Of a stretch of 64,000 nucleotides of DNA, positions 27,982 to 36,041 are shown in pieces; position 1 is the stretch's first letter; each line of letters opens with the position of its first letter. Origin of the DNA: Candidatus Pelagibacter sp. FZCC0015 (GTDB lineage: Bacteria > Pseudomonadota > Alphaproteobacteria > Pelagibacterales > Pelagibacteraceae); the NCBI RefSeq assembly GCF_007833635.1, contig NZ_CP031125.1, forward strand, positions 868,001 through 932,000, read 5' to 3'. Below the pieces are notes generated by a model. That model made no database searches, was not told the origin of the DNA, and saw only the letters and a program-made list of their open reading frames with translations. The position numbers and the translations under genes are program-made.

Positions 27982-28458
27982 CTATTTTAATGGATAGTTC
28001 TTTTTTAATAAATATTTGTTAATTATGATTGCTAGTAACAATATAATTATACAACCAAAAATTATTGGATTGATTAAATAATCATAAGAGGCACTTCCAA
28101 TAATAACTATAATTGGATTTCCACCAGCAGGTGGATGAACAATATTAAATACAATCATTAAAAAAACTCCAGCTCCAACAGCAATTGCAATATTGATATA
28201 AATAGGTAGCGGAATAAAGTTTACAAAAATTACTCCTACTAGTGCTGTTACCAAATGTCCAAAAAAAACATTTTTTGGTTGCGCAAATGGGCTTTCAGGA
28301 AAACCAAATAGTAAAACCATTGAGGAACCGAATGAAGCTGCAATAAAATATCCGAGTGTACTTTTATAAGTAAGGACTGTTAGCACACCAATTGTAAATG
28401 CAGAAAAAAAACCTGCAATTAATGCTTTTTGCAATAAGGGTTTTGTAATTTTGATCAT
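27982..28458 (-). CDS. HPP family membrane protein
   Basis: A 158-residue protein with four or five hydrophobic helices. The diagnostic IVHPPAGGNPIIVIIGS segment gives the HPP family its name. FGSSMVLLFGFPESPFAQPKNVFFGH is also typical (longer stretch, residues about 38-63). Some HPP proteins transport nitrite. Here it sits between fdhD and an IscU-like gene, so an anion such as formate or molybdate is conceivable, but nothing in the sequence shows the substrate. Confidence 0.85.
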   Translation of the reverse strand: MIKITKPLLQKALIAGFFSAFTIGVLTVLTYKSTLGYFIAASFGSSMVLLFGFPESPFAQPKNVFFGHLVTALVGVIFVNFIPLPIYINIAIAVGAGVFLMIVFNIVHPPAGGNPIIVIIGSASYDYLINPIIFGCIIILLLAIIINKYLLKKNYPLK

Positions 28459-28857
28459 TTATATTTTTAATGCTTTCGCAATAGTTCTTAAAGGTAAAAG
28501 CAAACACTCTTTCCTTGAAAGATTTTTTTTATTTAAAATTTCTTTAAAATCTTTCCAATGTTTTTCCATACTTACTTTTGCGTCCTCAAAAAGTTGCTCA
28601 CCAACTTTTATAAATTTTTTAACATCATCAACTTTTTTTTCCTTAATTTTTCTGGATAATAGACTGACTGATGCCTGACAATAAACACACGATTTACACT
28701 GATAACCCATATCTTTTACAACATCTTCTTTAACAATAAGACTTATTTCCATCTCATCACCACATATTGGATTTTTGTTTTTTGATTTATGAGTATAGTT
28801 TTCAAGAACTTTATTGTTTTCAGTGTGTGAGGCGATTTCTAAAATTCTTAAATCCAT
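28459..28857 (-). CDS. IscU/NifU-N-like iron-sulfur scaffold protein
   Basis: A 132-residue protein with the three IscU-type cysteine sites: NPICGDEMEISL (Cys about 32), CKSCVYCQASVSLLS (extra cysteines beside the usual GCxxxxAS) and KECLLLPLRT near the C-terminus. It probably builds or delivers a Fe-S cluster for the many clusters of FdsA and FdsB. The CxxCxxC in place of the usual glycine-rich sequence is unusual for housekeeping IscU, so it is likely a dedicated paralogue. It directly abuts the HPP gene. Confidence 0.8.
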   Translation of the reverse strand: MDLRILEIASHTENNKVLENYTHKSKNKNPICGDEMEISLIVKEDVVKDMGYQCKSCVYCQASVSLLSRKIKEKKVDDVKKFIKVGEQLFEDAKVSMEKHWKDFKEILNKKNLSRKECLLLPLRTIAKALKI

Positions 28858-28899
28858 TTAATTTCTTTAATTCAACTTTGAATGTTTTATATTTTATAG

Positions 28900-29508
28900 A
28901 TGGATCATAACAATATTTTAGGCACTGTGCTAGCAGGCGGTAAGTCACAAAGGTTTGGAGAAGATAAATCCCAAGTAAAGTTAGCTGGTAAATTGTTAAT
29001 TGATCACATGTTGACTGAAATTATTGATGAATTCAAAGAACTCTTAATAGTGTCAAATAATAAAATTAGTTTTCATAACTCAGAAAAAATTTCAATAATC
29101 GAAGATTATGAAAAAGGTCTTGGTCCGTTAGGTGGAGTTTTATCAGCTATGAAATGGATAAAAGAAAATCAAAAAGACTTCAAATGGATAGCAACTTTCC
29201 CTGTTGATACGCCTTTTTTTAAGAGACAAATACTTAAAGATTTTATTCAAAATATTAATTTCAATGAAAGTGATTTATTTTTCATTAAGTCAAACGACAC
29301 ACGACATAATATATTTGGCTTATGGTCGATTAATTTATTAGATAAGTTAGAGAAGGATCTAAAAAATGGAGAAAGAAAAGTAGAGTTGTGGGCTAATAAT
29401 ACTGGGGTAAAAATAATTAATATGGAGTTTTCAAATAATGATCCTTTCTTTAATATAAATACAAAAGAAGATTTAAAAAAAGCTGAAGAAATATTCAAAA
29501 ATGATTAG
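28900..29508 (+). CDS. mobA: Molybdenum cofactor guanylyltransferase
   Basis: A 202-residue nucleotidyltransferase that attaches GMP to molybdopterin, giving the MGD cofactor needed by formate dehydrogenase. The N-terminal GTP-binding motif TVLAGGKSQRFGEDKSQVKL is diagnostic, followed by DYEKGLGPLGGVLSAMKW and the metal-binding region FPVDTPFF. It is divergent from the fdh operon with a 42-bp gap and overlaps moeA by 8 nt. Confidence 0.94.
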   Translation: MDHNNILGTVLAGGKSQRFGEDKSQVKLAGKLLIDHMLTEIIDEFKELLIVSNNKISFHNSEKISIIEDYEKGLGPLGGVLSAMKWIKENQKDFKWIATFPVDTPFFKRQILKDFIQNINFNESDLFFIKSNDTRHNIFGLWSINLLDKLEKDLKNGERKVELWANNTGVKIINMEFSNNDPFFNINTKEDLKKAEEIFKND

Positions 29509-30745
29509 TTACGATAAATCAAAAACAATTTTAAAAAAAGCCAAAATTAAAATTAAAGACGAAACTATAAAGAGTATAAATTCTCTAAATAGAGTAGTTA
29601 CTACCAATATTTATTCTAATATAAATTATCCAGCAGGGAACAATGCTGCATTTGATGGTTATGCAATTAATTCAAAAGATACTAATGGATTAAAAAAAAA
29701 ATTACCAAAAAAATTTAAAATTATTGGTTCAATTGCTGCAGGAATGAAACCATTTAAAAAAAAGATAAAAAAATTTGATACTGCTGAAATAATGACTGGA
29801 GGAATTATCCCAAAGGGTTTCGATACAATTATTCCTATAGAACAAATAATTTTTGCTTCTAATAAAAAATATATTTTAATTGAAAAAAAAATAAAAAAAT
29901 TTAATCATGTTAGGTTTGCAGGTTCAGATTATAGAAAAGGGGAAGTTGTAATAAAAAAAAATACAATTATCCAACCAAACCATATTTTAGCTTTTAAAAG
30001 TTTAGGTATTAAACAAATTAAAGTAAAAAAAAAGATTAATATATTATTTTTTTCAACTGGAAACGAGATATCAAACAAAGATAATATTCCAAATTGGATG
30101 GTAAGAAATTCCAACACACACTATATTAAAAACTTAAATCAAAATTTTTTATTTAATTTTAAAAGTGGAAGTATATTAAGAGATAATCATCAAAATATTT
30201 TTAAACAAAAAATAAATAAATTAATTAAATCTAAAGATGATATTATTATTACGTCAGGCGCTGTATCTGCAGGTAAATTTGATTTTATACCCGATGTTGT
30301 TAAAAAATTTAAGTTATCAAGCTATTTCAAAAGTGCTGCAATAAGGCCTGGTAAACCAATAATGTTTGCAAAAATCAAAGGAAAAGAAAAGGCAATATTT
30401 GGACTCCCTGGAAATCCAATCTCTTCAGCCGCATGTTTTAGATTTTTTGTAATTCCATACATTTTAAATGCTTTAGGATTACCAGAAGAAAAATCAATTA
30501 AAGCTATTTTGACGAATGGATTTGATAAAAAAAAGAATTTCACAAGATTTGTAAAGAGTCAATTAAGCACAACTAAAAATGGAAAACTAAATGTTGAAAT
30601 TTTAAAAGGTCAAGAGTCTTTTAGAATTAAATCATTTGTAAAATCAAATATTTGGGTTTTGTTACCAGCGGGAAAATCAAAATTTAAGAAGGGAGATATC
30701 GTTGATTGCTTTTTCCCCAACCTTTCAAATCAAAATTTAGTTTAG
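29501..30745 (+). CDS. moeA: Molybdopterin molybdenumtransferase
   Basis: A 414-residue MoeA that inserts molybdate into adenylated molybdopterin. Motifs are NNAAFDGYAINSKD, IAAGMKP, AEIMTGGIIPKGFDTIIPIEQ (positions about 97-117), STGNEI, TSGAVSAGKFDF, IRPGKPIMFAKI and GLPGNPISSAACF. Length and domain order are complete, and the sequence is very lysine-rich. Together with mobA and fdhD it supplies the cofactor for formate dehydrogenase. Confidence 0.95.
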   Translation: MISYDKSKTILKKAKIKIKDETIKSINSLNRVVTTNIYSNINYPAGNNAAFDGYAINSKDTNGLKKKLPKKFKIIGSIAAGMKPFKKKIKKFDTAEIMTGGIIPKGFDTIIPIEQIIFASNKKYILIEKKIKKFNHVRFAGSDYRKGEVVIKKNTIIQPNHILAFKSLGIKQIKVKKKINILFFSTGNEISNKDNIPNWMVRNSNTHYIKNLNQNFLFNFKSGSILRDNHQNIFKQKINKLIKSKDDIIITSGAVSAGKFDFIPDVVKKFKLSSYFKSAAIRPGKPIMFAKIKGKEKAIFGLPGNPISSAACFRFFVIPYILNALGLPEEKSIKAILTNGFDKKKNFTRFVKSQLSTTKNGKLNVEILKGQESFRIKSFVKSNIWVLLPAGKSKFKKGDIVDCFFPNLSNQNLV

Positions 30746-30794
30746 AAACGTATTTTTGTTGTAGAAAATTCTATTTACAATTAGATTTCTCATT

Positions 30795-31700
30795 ATGTTA
30801 GAGTTAAGAAATCCAAGAATAGCCATTCCTGTTGTACTTTTTGCCGGTCTGTTGTGGTCGTTTGGTCCATTAGTGGTTCGATACATGGATAATCCGCAAT
30901 TGGCACCTTGGCAGTATATTTTTGGCAGAGGTTTAACAATTTTCATCCTTTTAAATCTTTATTTATTTTTCGAGGAAGGAAAAAATTTTTACAAAAACTA
31001 TTATAAAATCGGTTTATCTGGAGTAATCGGTGGATCTGGATTGGGGATCGCTATGATTACATTTATTTATTCAATTACAAATACTAGTGCTGCAGTTACT
31101 TTGCTTTGTTTAGCAGCAATGCCTTTTTTTACAGCATTATTGGCATTTTTATTTTTACAAGAAAAAATTTCTCTTAATGTTTGGATATCGATAATAATTG
31201 CAACAGTTGGTATCATTATTATGGCATTTGGAAATACTGGCGAAAAATCATTAATTGGTTTTGTATTTGGTTTAACTTCTTCAATAGGTTTCTCAGTTTT
31301 TTCTGTAACGCTTAGATGGAGAAAAGAAACACCAAAATTCACAACAGTAGCTTTTGCAGGTTTCTTTTGTTTTGTGTTTGCAACAATTATGATTTTATCA
31401 AACAACTTAGTTTTCTTTTCATCTAGCTATAATGGAGCTTTATTTTCTTTGCATGGGACACTAGTTTGTTTTGGTTTAATCTTATATTCAATTGGATCTA
31501 AAGCGATACCAGCAGCAGAATTGACTTTATTATCTTTAACTGAAGTTGTAGGTGGAATTTTTTGGGTTTGGTTGCCATTATTTGGTATTAATGAAGTACC
31601 ATCCACAAATACAATAATCGGAGGCTTTTTTCTTTTTGTATCTATATTTTATTACAGTTTAATAATGAGATGGAACAAAAGATATATAGCATTAAATTAA
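30795..31700 (+). CDS. EamA/DMT-family permease
   Basis: A 301-residue protein with ten hydrophobic helices in two EamA repeats. The first contains LLWSFGPLVVRYMDN and NTSAAVTLLCLAAMPFFTALLAFLFLQEKISLNVW (positions about 93-125). The second ends ELTLLSLTEVVGGIFWVWLP. It ends 1 bp before the creatinase start codon and is probably cotranscribed with the creatinase, amidinotransferase and threonine aldolase genes. Uptake or efflux of a guanidino compound such as creatine is an attractive guess from context. Confidence 0.87.
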   Translation: MLELRNPRIAIPVVLFAGLLWSFGPLVVRYMDNPQLAPWQYIFGRGLTIFILLNLYLFFEEGKNFYKNYYKIGLSGVIGGSGLGIAMITFIYSITNTSAAVTLLCLAAMPFFTALLAFLFLQEKISLNVWISIIIATVGIIIMAFGNTGEKSLIGFVFGLTSSIGFSVFSVTLRWRKETPKFTTVAFAGFFCFVFATIMILSNNLVFFSSSYNGALFSLHGTLVCFGLILYSIGSKAIPAAELTLLSLTEVVGGIFWVWLPLFGINEVPSTNTIIGGFFLFVSIFYYSLIMRWNKRYIALN

Positions 31701-31701
31701 T

Positions 31702-32919
31702 ATGGAACGACCAGATTTTTTTGAACTTAAAAACGGTGAAAAAGTAAAATTACCATTTACCGATAAAGAATATAACGATCGAGTAAGTAAACTTAGATCA
31801 GTGATGGACCAAAATGGTCTCGATATGGTTATCTTAACATCTATGCATAACGTTGCATATTACACCGGATTTATTTATTGCTCCTTTGGTAGACCATACG
31901 GATGTGTGATTACTCAAAATAAAATTTCAACAATTTCAGCTAACATTGATGCAAGTCAACCATGGCGTAGATCCCATTGCGATAACGTTATTTATACTGA
32001 TTGGAAAAGGGATAATTTTTTAAGAGCCATTGTTTCAATCATTGGGAGAGATGAACCTCCAAAAAATATTGGAATTGAAAATGATCATGTCACGTTAGAT
32101 ATGAGGGAAAAAATAGGGTCTATTTTTACTTTCTCAGTGTTTAGCGATGTTTCAAAAGATCTAATGAAACTTAGAATGATTAAATCGAACGAAGAAATAG
32201 AGATCATTAGAAATGGCGCAAGAATTGCAGACATTGGTGGTGAAGAAATAGTTAAAAATATTAGAGAAAATAATACGGAGATCGAAGTAGCAATAGCTGC
32301 AAGAGATAGAATGGAAAGAGAGATTGTTAAAAGTTATCCAGGCGCAGAGTACATGGATACTTGGGTGTGGTTTCAATCAGGTATCAATACAGATGGAGCT
32401 CACAATCCAAAGACTAATAGAAAATTAGTTAAAGGAGATATTTTATCTTTAAATACTTTTCCAATGATCTCAGGATACTACACTGCACTAGAGAGAACTT
32501 TATTTTTAGATCATGCCGATGATGCTTCTCTTAAAGCTTGGGAGGCAAATGTTAAAGTTCATAAAAGAGGATTAGAATTAATTAAACCAGGTGTTAAATG
32601 TTCAGATATTTGTCATGAGCTAAATGAATTATTTGCCGAGCTTGGTTATCTTCAGTATCGAACATTTGGTTACGGACATTCATTTGGTATGCTTTCACAC
32701 TTTTATGGAAGAGAAGCTGGTTTAGAATTAAGAGAAGATATTGATACTGTTCTTGAGGAAAATATGGTGGTGTCTATGGAGCCAATGATAATGATCCCAG
32801 AAGGTAATCCTGGTGCAGGTGGATATAGAGAACACGATATTTTGGTGATTGGTAAAGATGGAACAGAAAATATTACAAAATTTCCTTTCGGCCCTGAGCA
32901 TAATATTATAAAAAACTAA
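31702..32919 (+). CDS. Creatinase (creatine amidinohydrolase), M24 fold
   Basis: A 405-residue protein closely resembling bacterial creatinase, which hydrolyses creatine to sarcosine and urea. Shared blocks include FLYCSFGRPY-type YCSFGRPYGCVIT, ISANIDASQPWRRSHC, YTDWKRDNF, WFQSGINTDGAHNP (catalytic His), LSLNTFPMISGYYTALERTL, FGYGHSFGMLSHFYGREAG and ENMVVSMEPMIMIPEG. These go well beyond general M24 peptidase similarity. A related guanidino substrate such as guanidinoacetate is also possible. It is followed after 5 bp by a glycine amidinotransferase. Confidence 0.87.
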   Translation: MERPDFFELKNGEKVKLPFTDKEYNDRVSKLRSVMDQNGLDMVILTSMHNVAYYTGFIYCSFGRPYGCVITQNKISTISANIDASQPWRRSHCDNVIYTDWKRDNFLRAIVSIIGRDEPPKNIGIENDHVTLDMREKIGSIFTFSVFSDVSKDLMKLRMIKSNEEIEIIRNGARIADIGGEEIVKNIRENNTEIEVAIAARDRMEREIVKSYPGAEYMDTWVWFQSGINTDGAHNPKTNRKLVKGDILSLNTFPMISGYYTALERTLFLDHADDASLKAWEANVKVHKRGLELIKPGVKCSDICHELNELFAELGYLQYRTFGYGHSFGMLSHFYGREAGLELREDIDTVLEENMVVSMEPMIMIPEGNPGAGGYREHDILVIGKDGTENITKFPFGPEHNIIKN

Positions 32920-32924
32920 TCTTT

Positions 32925-34040
32925 ATGAGCGAGAATAAAACTATTGTTAATAGTTGGAACGAGTGGGATCCATTAAAACATGTAATTGTTGGAAGAGCGG
33001 ATGGAACTTGTATTCCAGCACCAGAACCAGCATTAGATGCAAAAGTTCCAGAAGATAGTGATATGCGAGGTCAGTTTGGACCAAGAACAAAAGATACTGT
33101 CGATAAAGCAAATGAATTATTAGATAACTTTTCAAACATGCTTGAAAAAAGAGGCATTAAAGTTGATCGACCCACACCAATAGATTTTAATCAAAAAACA
33201 TCAACACCTGATTGGGAAGCAGAAACCATGTTTGGCTGTATGCCTCCAAGAGATGTTTTGTTAACAGTAGGAAACGAAATTTTAGAAGCTACAATGAGTT
33301 ATCGTTGTCGTTGGTTTGAATATTTATGTTACCGACCACTTCTAAAAGATTATTATAATCAAGATCCTAATATGAGACACGAGTCTGCTCCAAAACCAAG
33401 ATTAACGGATGCAGATTACAGAAAAGATTATTTATCAGATAAAATTGGTGTTCAAAAAAGATTAGAGTGGACTGAAAAAAAATATTTTGTAACCACTGAA
33501 GAAGAACCATTATTTGATGCAGCAGATGTATTGAGATTTGGGAAAGACTTGGTTGTACAACATGGATTCACAACAAATTTAAAAGGAATTGATTGGCTAA
33601 AGAGACATTATAAAGATCACAGAGTTCATGCTGTTAACTTCCCAGGTGATCCTTATCCAATTCATATTGATGCAACTTTTACCCCAATTAAAGAGGGTTT
33701 AATTATCAATAACCCACAAAGAAGACTTCCTAAGGAACAAAGAAAATTATTTGAAGACAATGGTTGGGAAATCGTAGACAGCGCACAGCCAGCACATAAC
33801 GAACCACCGCCATTATGTTATTCATCAACTTGGCTATCAATGAATGTTTTAGTTTTAGATCCTAAAACTGTATGTGTCGAAAAAAGTGAAAAATACCAAG
33901 CTGAACAATTAGATAAATTAGGAATGGAAGTTATACCAGTAGAACTTAGAGATGCCTACGCTTTTGGTGGGGGTTTACACTGTTGTACTGCAGATGTTTA
34001 TCGAGAGGGTGAACTTAAAGATTACTTTCCAAAACAATAA
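32925..34040 (+). CDS. Glycine amidinotransferase (AGAT family)
   Basis: A 371-residue amidinotransferase that, in studied homologues, moves the amidino group of arginine to glycine, giving guanidinoacetate and ornithine. The catalytic triad regions match the vertebrate enzyme: FDAADVLRFGKD (Asp), PIHIDATFTPI (His) and GGGLHCCTADV (Cys). Other conserved blocks are SWNEWDPLKHVIVGRADG at the start and STWLSMNVLVLDPK. It lies between creatinase and threonine aldolase in one operon, so it may act in making or remodelling guanidino compounds. Direction and acceptor are not known. Confidence 0.88.
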   Translation: MSENKTIVNSWNEWDPLKHVIVGRADGTCIPAPEPALDAKVPEDSDMRGQFGPRTKDTVDKANELLDNFSNMLEKRGIKVDRPTPIDFNQKTSTPDWEAETMFGCMPPRDVLLTVGNEILEATMSYRCRWFEYLCYRPLLKDYYNQDPNMRHESAPKPRLTDADYRKDYLSDKIGVQKRLEWTEKKYFVTTEEEPLFDAADVLRFGKDLVVQHGFTTNLKGIDWLKRHYKDHRVHAVNFPGDPYPIHIDATFTPIKEGLIINNPQRRLPKEQRKLFEDNGWEIVDSAQPAHNEPPPLCYSSTWLSMNVLVLDPKTVCVEKSEKYQAEQLDKLGMEVIPVELRDAYAFGGGLHCCTADVYREGELKDYFPKQ

Positions 34041-34042
34041 TT

Positions 34043-35092
34043 ATGGCAAAAATTAAAATAAAAAGAGAGCGAGTTAAATTCGCTTCTGATAATGTTGCAG
34101 GTGCCTGTCCCGAGGTATTAGATGCAATTTTAAAAGCCAATGAAGGAGATAGTACTCCTTATGGAAATGATCCAATCTCAACAGAGTTACAAGATAAGTT
34201 TTCAGAAATATTTGAAAAAGAAGTAATTGTTTTTCCTACTGCCTCAGGAACAGCTGCTAATGCTTTAGCATTATCTACAATGACACCTTCTTATGGAAAC
34301 ATTTATTGTCATAAGATGTCTCATATAAATACCGATGAATGTGGTGCACCTGAATTTTATACAGGAGGAGGAAAGTTGGTTCCTTTAAATGGAATAATGG
34401 GAAAAATAACTGCAGAGGAGTTGGATCAATCGATAGGTGGAAAAGGAATTGTTCATCATACTCAACCTTCATCAGTTAGCATTACTCAGGTTTGTGAAAC
34501 AGGTGAAGTTTATCAATTAGATGAAATAAAAAAAATTGCAGAAATCACCCATAAACATAATCTAAATTTACATATGGATGGAGCAAGGTTTGCTAATGCA
34601 CTGGTTTCTTTAAATGTAACTCCTGCCGAAATGACATGGAAATCAGGGGTTGATGTATTGTCATTTGGAGCAACTAAAAATGGATGTTTAGCAGCTGAAG
34701 CAATTATATTTTTTAAGAAAGAATTAGTAGGGGACATTGCTTTTTTAATGAAACGAGCAGGGCATTTGTTATCTAAAATGCGTTTTGTCTCTGCACAACT
34801 CGATGCATATATATCAAATGATGTTTGGTTGAGAAACGCAAAACACGCTAATGCAATGGGTAAAAAGTTAAGTGACGGTCTAAGTAAACATAATGATATT
34901 GAAATTGCTTATCCGACTGAGGCAAATGAAGTTTTTGCAAAATTTCCAAGAGAAAAAATAGAACATCTAAATTCTGAAGGTTATAAAATGAATGAAGAAG
35001 AATTAGATGGTAAAGCGGTAAGATTAGTTGCTGCTTGGAATACTAAAGATAGCGATGTTGATGAATTGTTAAATACAATTAAAGCTAACTAG
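34043..35092 (+). CDS. ltaE: Low-specificity L-threonine aldolase
   Basis: A 349-residue PLP enzyme that splits threonine (and allo-threonine) to glycine and acetaldehyde. Motifs are FASDNVAGACPEVLDAI, the substrate region NDPISTELQDKF, FPTASGTAANALAL, LHMDGARFANALV (Asp for the pyridine nitrogen) and SFGATKNGCLAAEA (PLP lysine). Its glycine could feed the adjacent amidinotransferase or the glycine cleavage system. It ends 8 nt inside the convergent ORF6C-like gene, which marks the left border of the accessory region. Confidence 0.92.
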   Translation: MAKIKIKRERVKFASDNVAGACPEVLDAILKANEGDSTPYGNDPISTELQDKFSEIFEKEVIVFPTASGTAANALALSTMTPSYGNIYCHKMSHINTDECGAPEFYTGGGKLVPLNGIMGKITAEELDQSIGGKGIVHHTQPSSVSITQVCETGEVYQLDEIKKIAEITHKHNLNLHMDGARFANALVSLNVTPAEMTWKSGVDVLSFGATKNGCLAAEAIIFFKKELVGDIAFLMKRAGHLLSKMRFVSAQLDAYISNDVWLRNAKHANAMGKKLSDGLSKHNDIEIAYPTEANEVFAKFPREKIEHLNSEGYKMNEEELDGKAVRLVAAWNTKDSDVDELLNTIKAN

Positions 35093-35312
35093 GATTTTCT
35101 TTTAAAAACTCAATATATTTTATCACTTCATCATATTGTTCGTCAGGAATGTCTTTATAACTTGCGTTAAACTTACTCTTCACACAAATAGCAACATGAG
35201 CATAGGGGTTTCTTCCTTTAGGGTGATTTGGGTGGTCAGGTAATTGCCCCACCAAATAATCGCCAGCTTCCTGAATAAATTTCCACAGTTTACTTGCGTT
35301 TTCTTTATTCAA
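35085..35312 (-). CDS. Small ORF6C-like protein, intact copy at the island border
   Basis: A 75-residue protein starting at a TTG (35310-35312). The C-terminal half, AHVAICVKSKFNASYKDIPDEQYDEVIKYIEFL (positions about 38-70), resembles the ORF6C domain of phage antirepressors, though this is by eye only. Its first 19-22 codons recur three more times to the right (39164-39232, about 41.2 kb, 43211-43279), each time cut short. The truncated copies at B and D have ATG starts, while this full copy has TTG. It seems to be the integration target of the neighbouring modules. Confidence 0.65.
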   Translation of the reverse strand: MNKENASKLWKFIQEAGDYLVGQLPDHPNHPKGRNPYAHVAICVKSKFNASYKDIPDEQYDEVIKYIEFLKENPS

Positions 35313-35386
35313 ACTACTTCAATCCTTGTTTTATCTCTTCTGTGTCGAGTTAGTGTCGAGTTATCCTATAAAATCCTATAATTAAT
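35252..35386. repeat. Island boundary repeat A (gene 5' end plus att-like end)
   Basis: This stretch contains the first 60 bp of the small ORF6C-like gene (minus strand), a TTTTATCTCTTCT block, and two identical 11-bp units GTGTCGAGTTA (35342-35352, 35353-35363). It then has the tandem TCCTATAAAA-TCCTATAATTAAT. The same order recurs at B and C. The last bases include the stop codon of the first module gene (35382-35384). It is the left end of module 1. Confidence 0.85.
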
Positions 35387-35843
35387 CTAAAGCTTTTTTT
35401 AGCGTACTTATTTTTTCCTCAACTTCAGCAATTGCTTTGTAGATTTCTTCTTTTTCAGCTTTGCTGATGGATGCTCCACCCGGACTGTTTTCTTGCATTG
35501 CCTTTTCTGTTACACCCATTAGTTTTCCTAATCTTTCTCCCATGTTTAGTAAGGTTCTCGAAATATCTGGTTTTAAATTACTTCCTTCTATTGCTTTATC
35601 CATAATGGCTTGGTGTACATCAAGTAAGGGATGACCTTTGTTTTTCTTCATTAATGCCACATCAATATTTATAGAATCCAAGTGAGATATGTTTCGATCT
35701 CCCTCTTTTGGATTAGCATATCTAGTGAAATGAACCTTTTCTCTTTTAGTATTTTCTAAAATTTCATTTTCTGAAAGTTGCTCTAATGCATAGTTTAGAG
35801 CTTGTTCAATTGATAAAAACTCTCTTGTTTGCTTTTTTGGCAT
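35382..35843 (-). CDS. Unknown protein divergent from the tandem palindromes
   Basis: A 153-residue soluble protein that I do not recognise. I take the ATG at 35843 (MPKKQTREF); an upstream in-frame ATG at 35858 lies inside a 25-bp palindrome and would leave no leader. The N-terminal half is polar and helical (IEQALNYALEQLSENEIL). The middle has HPLLDVHQAIMDKAIEG, and the C-terminus is a probable coiled coil (ISKAEKEEIYKAIAEVEEK). The palindrome 10 bp upstream could be its own operator. The stop codon lies in the conserved module end. Confidence 0.65.
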   Translation of the reverse strand: MPKKQTREFLSIEQALNYALEQLSENEILENTKREKVHFTRYANPKEGDRNISHLDSINIDVALMKKNKGHPLLDVHQAIMDKAIEGSNLKPDISRTLLNMGERLGKLMGVTEKAMQENSPGGASISKAEKEEIYKAIAEVEEKISTLKKALD

Positions 35844-35852
35844 ATTTTTTTT

Positions 35853-35877
35853 GTACATATAAAGTCATCTTATGTAC
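35853..35877. promoter_or_regulatory. 25-bp palindrome, copy 1
   Basis: GTACATA-N11-TATGTAC with 7-bp perfect arms. It lies 10 bp from the start of the minus-strand gene and 10 bp from a TATACT box on the plus strand. The same 25-bp design occurs at 35995-36019 and 36151-36175, so it is probably a binding site for a dimeric regulator. Confidence 0.65.
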
Positions 35878-35899
35878 AGCAATAAAATATACTTTTTAG

Positions 35900-35969
35900 T
35901 ATTTAAAAAGTAAAACTAAATCATTCATATCTTGATACCCCCGGGCTTCTCTCCCCGGGGGTTTTTTTT
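35900..35969 (+). ncRNA. Putative small RNA 1 of a tandem pair
   Basis: A TATACT box (35888-35893) sits exactly 10 bp after palindrome copy 1 and a strong terminator ends at 35969, giving a predicted transcript of about 70 nt. The only reading frame is a 13-codon one starting in the palindrome, so the unit is probably non-coding. The start site is an estimate. The second copy has the same layout. Confidence 0.45.
35937..35969 (+). terminator. GC-rich intrinsic terminator 1
   Basis: A 9-bp stem, ACCCCCGGG (35937-35945) with CCCGGGGGT (35954-35962), has an 8-nt pyrimidine loop CTTCTCTC and is followed by eight T. The T run lies only on the plus-strand side. Such a GC stem stands out in this AT-rich DNA. 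Confidence 0.9.
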
Positions 35970-35994
35970 ACCTAAATAATTTAATAAATTTTCC

Positions 35995-36019
35995 GTACAT
36001 ACAAAGTCACTTTATGTAC
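35995..36019. promoter_or_regulatory. 25-bp palindrome, copy 2
   Basis: GTACATA-N11-TATGTAC with the inner sequence nearly the same as copy 1 (CAAAGTCACTT against TAAAGTCATCT). It is followed after 10 bp by a second TATACT box (36030-36035), the same spacing as in copy 1. Confidence 0.65.
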
Positions 36020-36041
36020 AGCAATAAAATATACTTTTTAG

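Noticed and set aside
35841-35858. Upstream ATG at 35858 for the minus-strand module 1 gene
   Set aside because: It lies inside the 25-bp palindrome and would leave no ribosome binding site; MPKKQ at 35843 is preferred.
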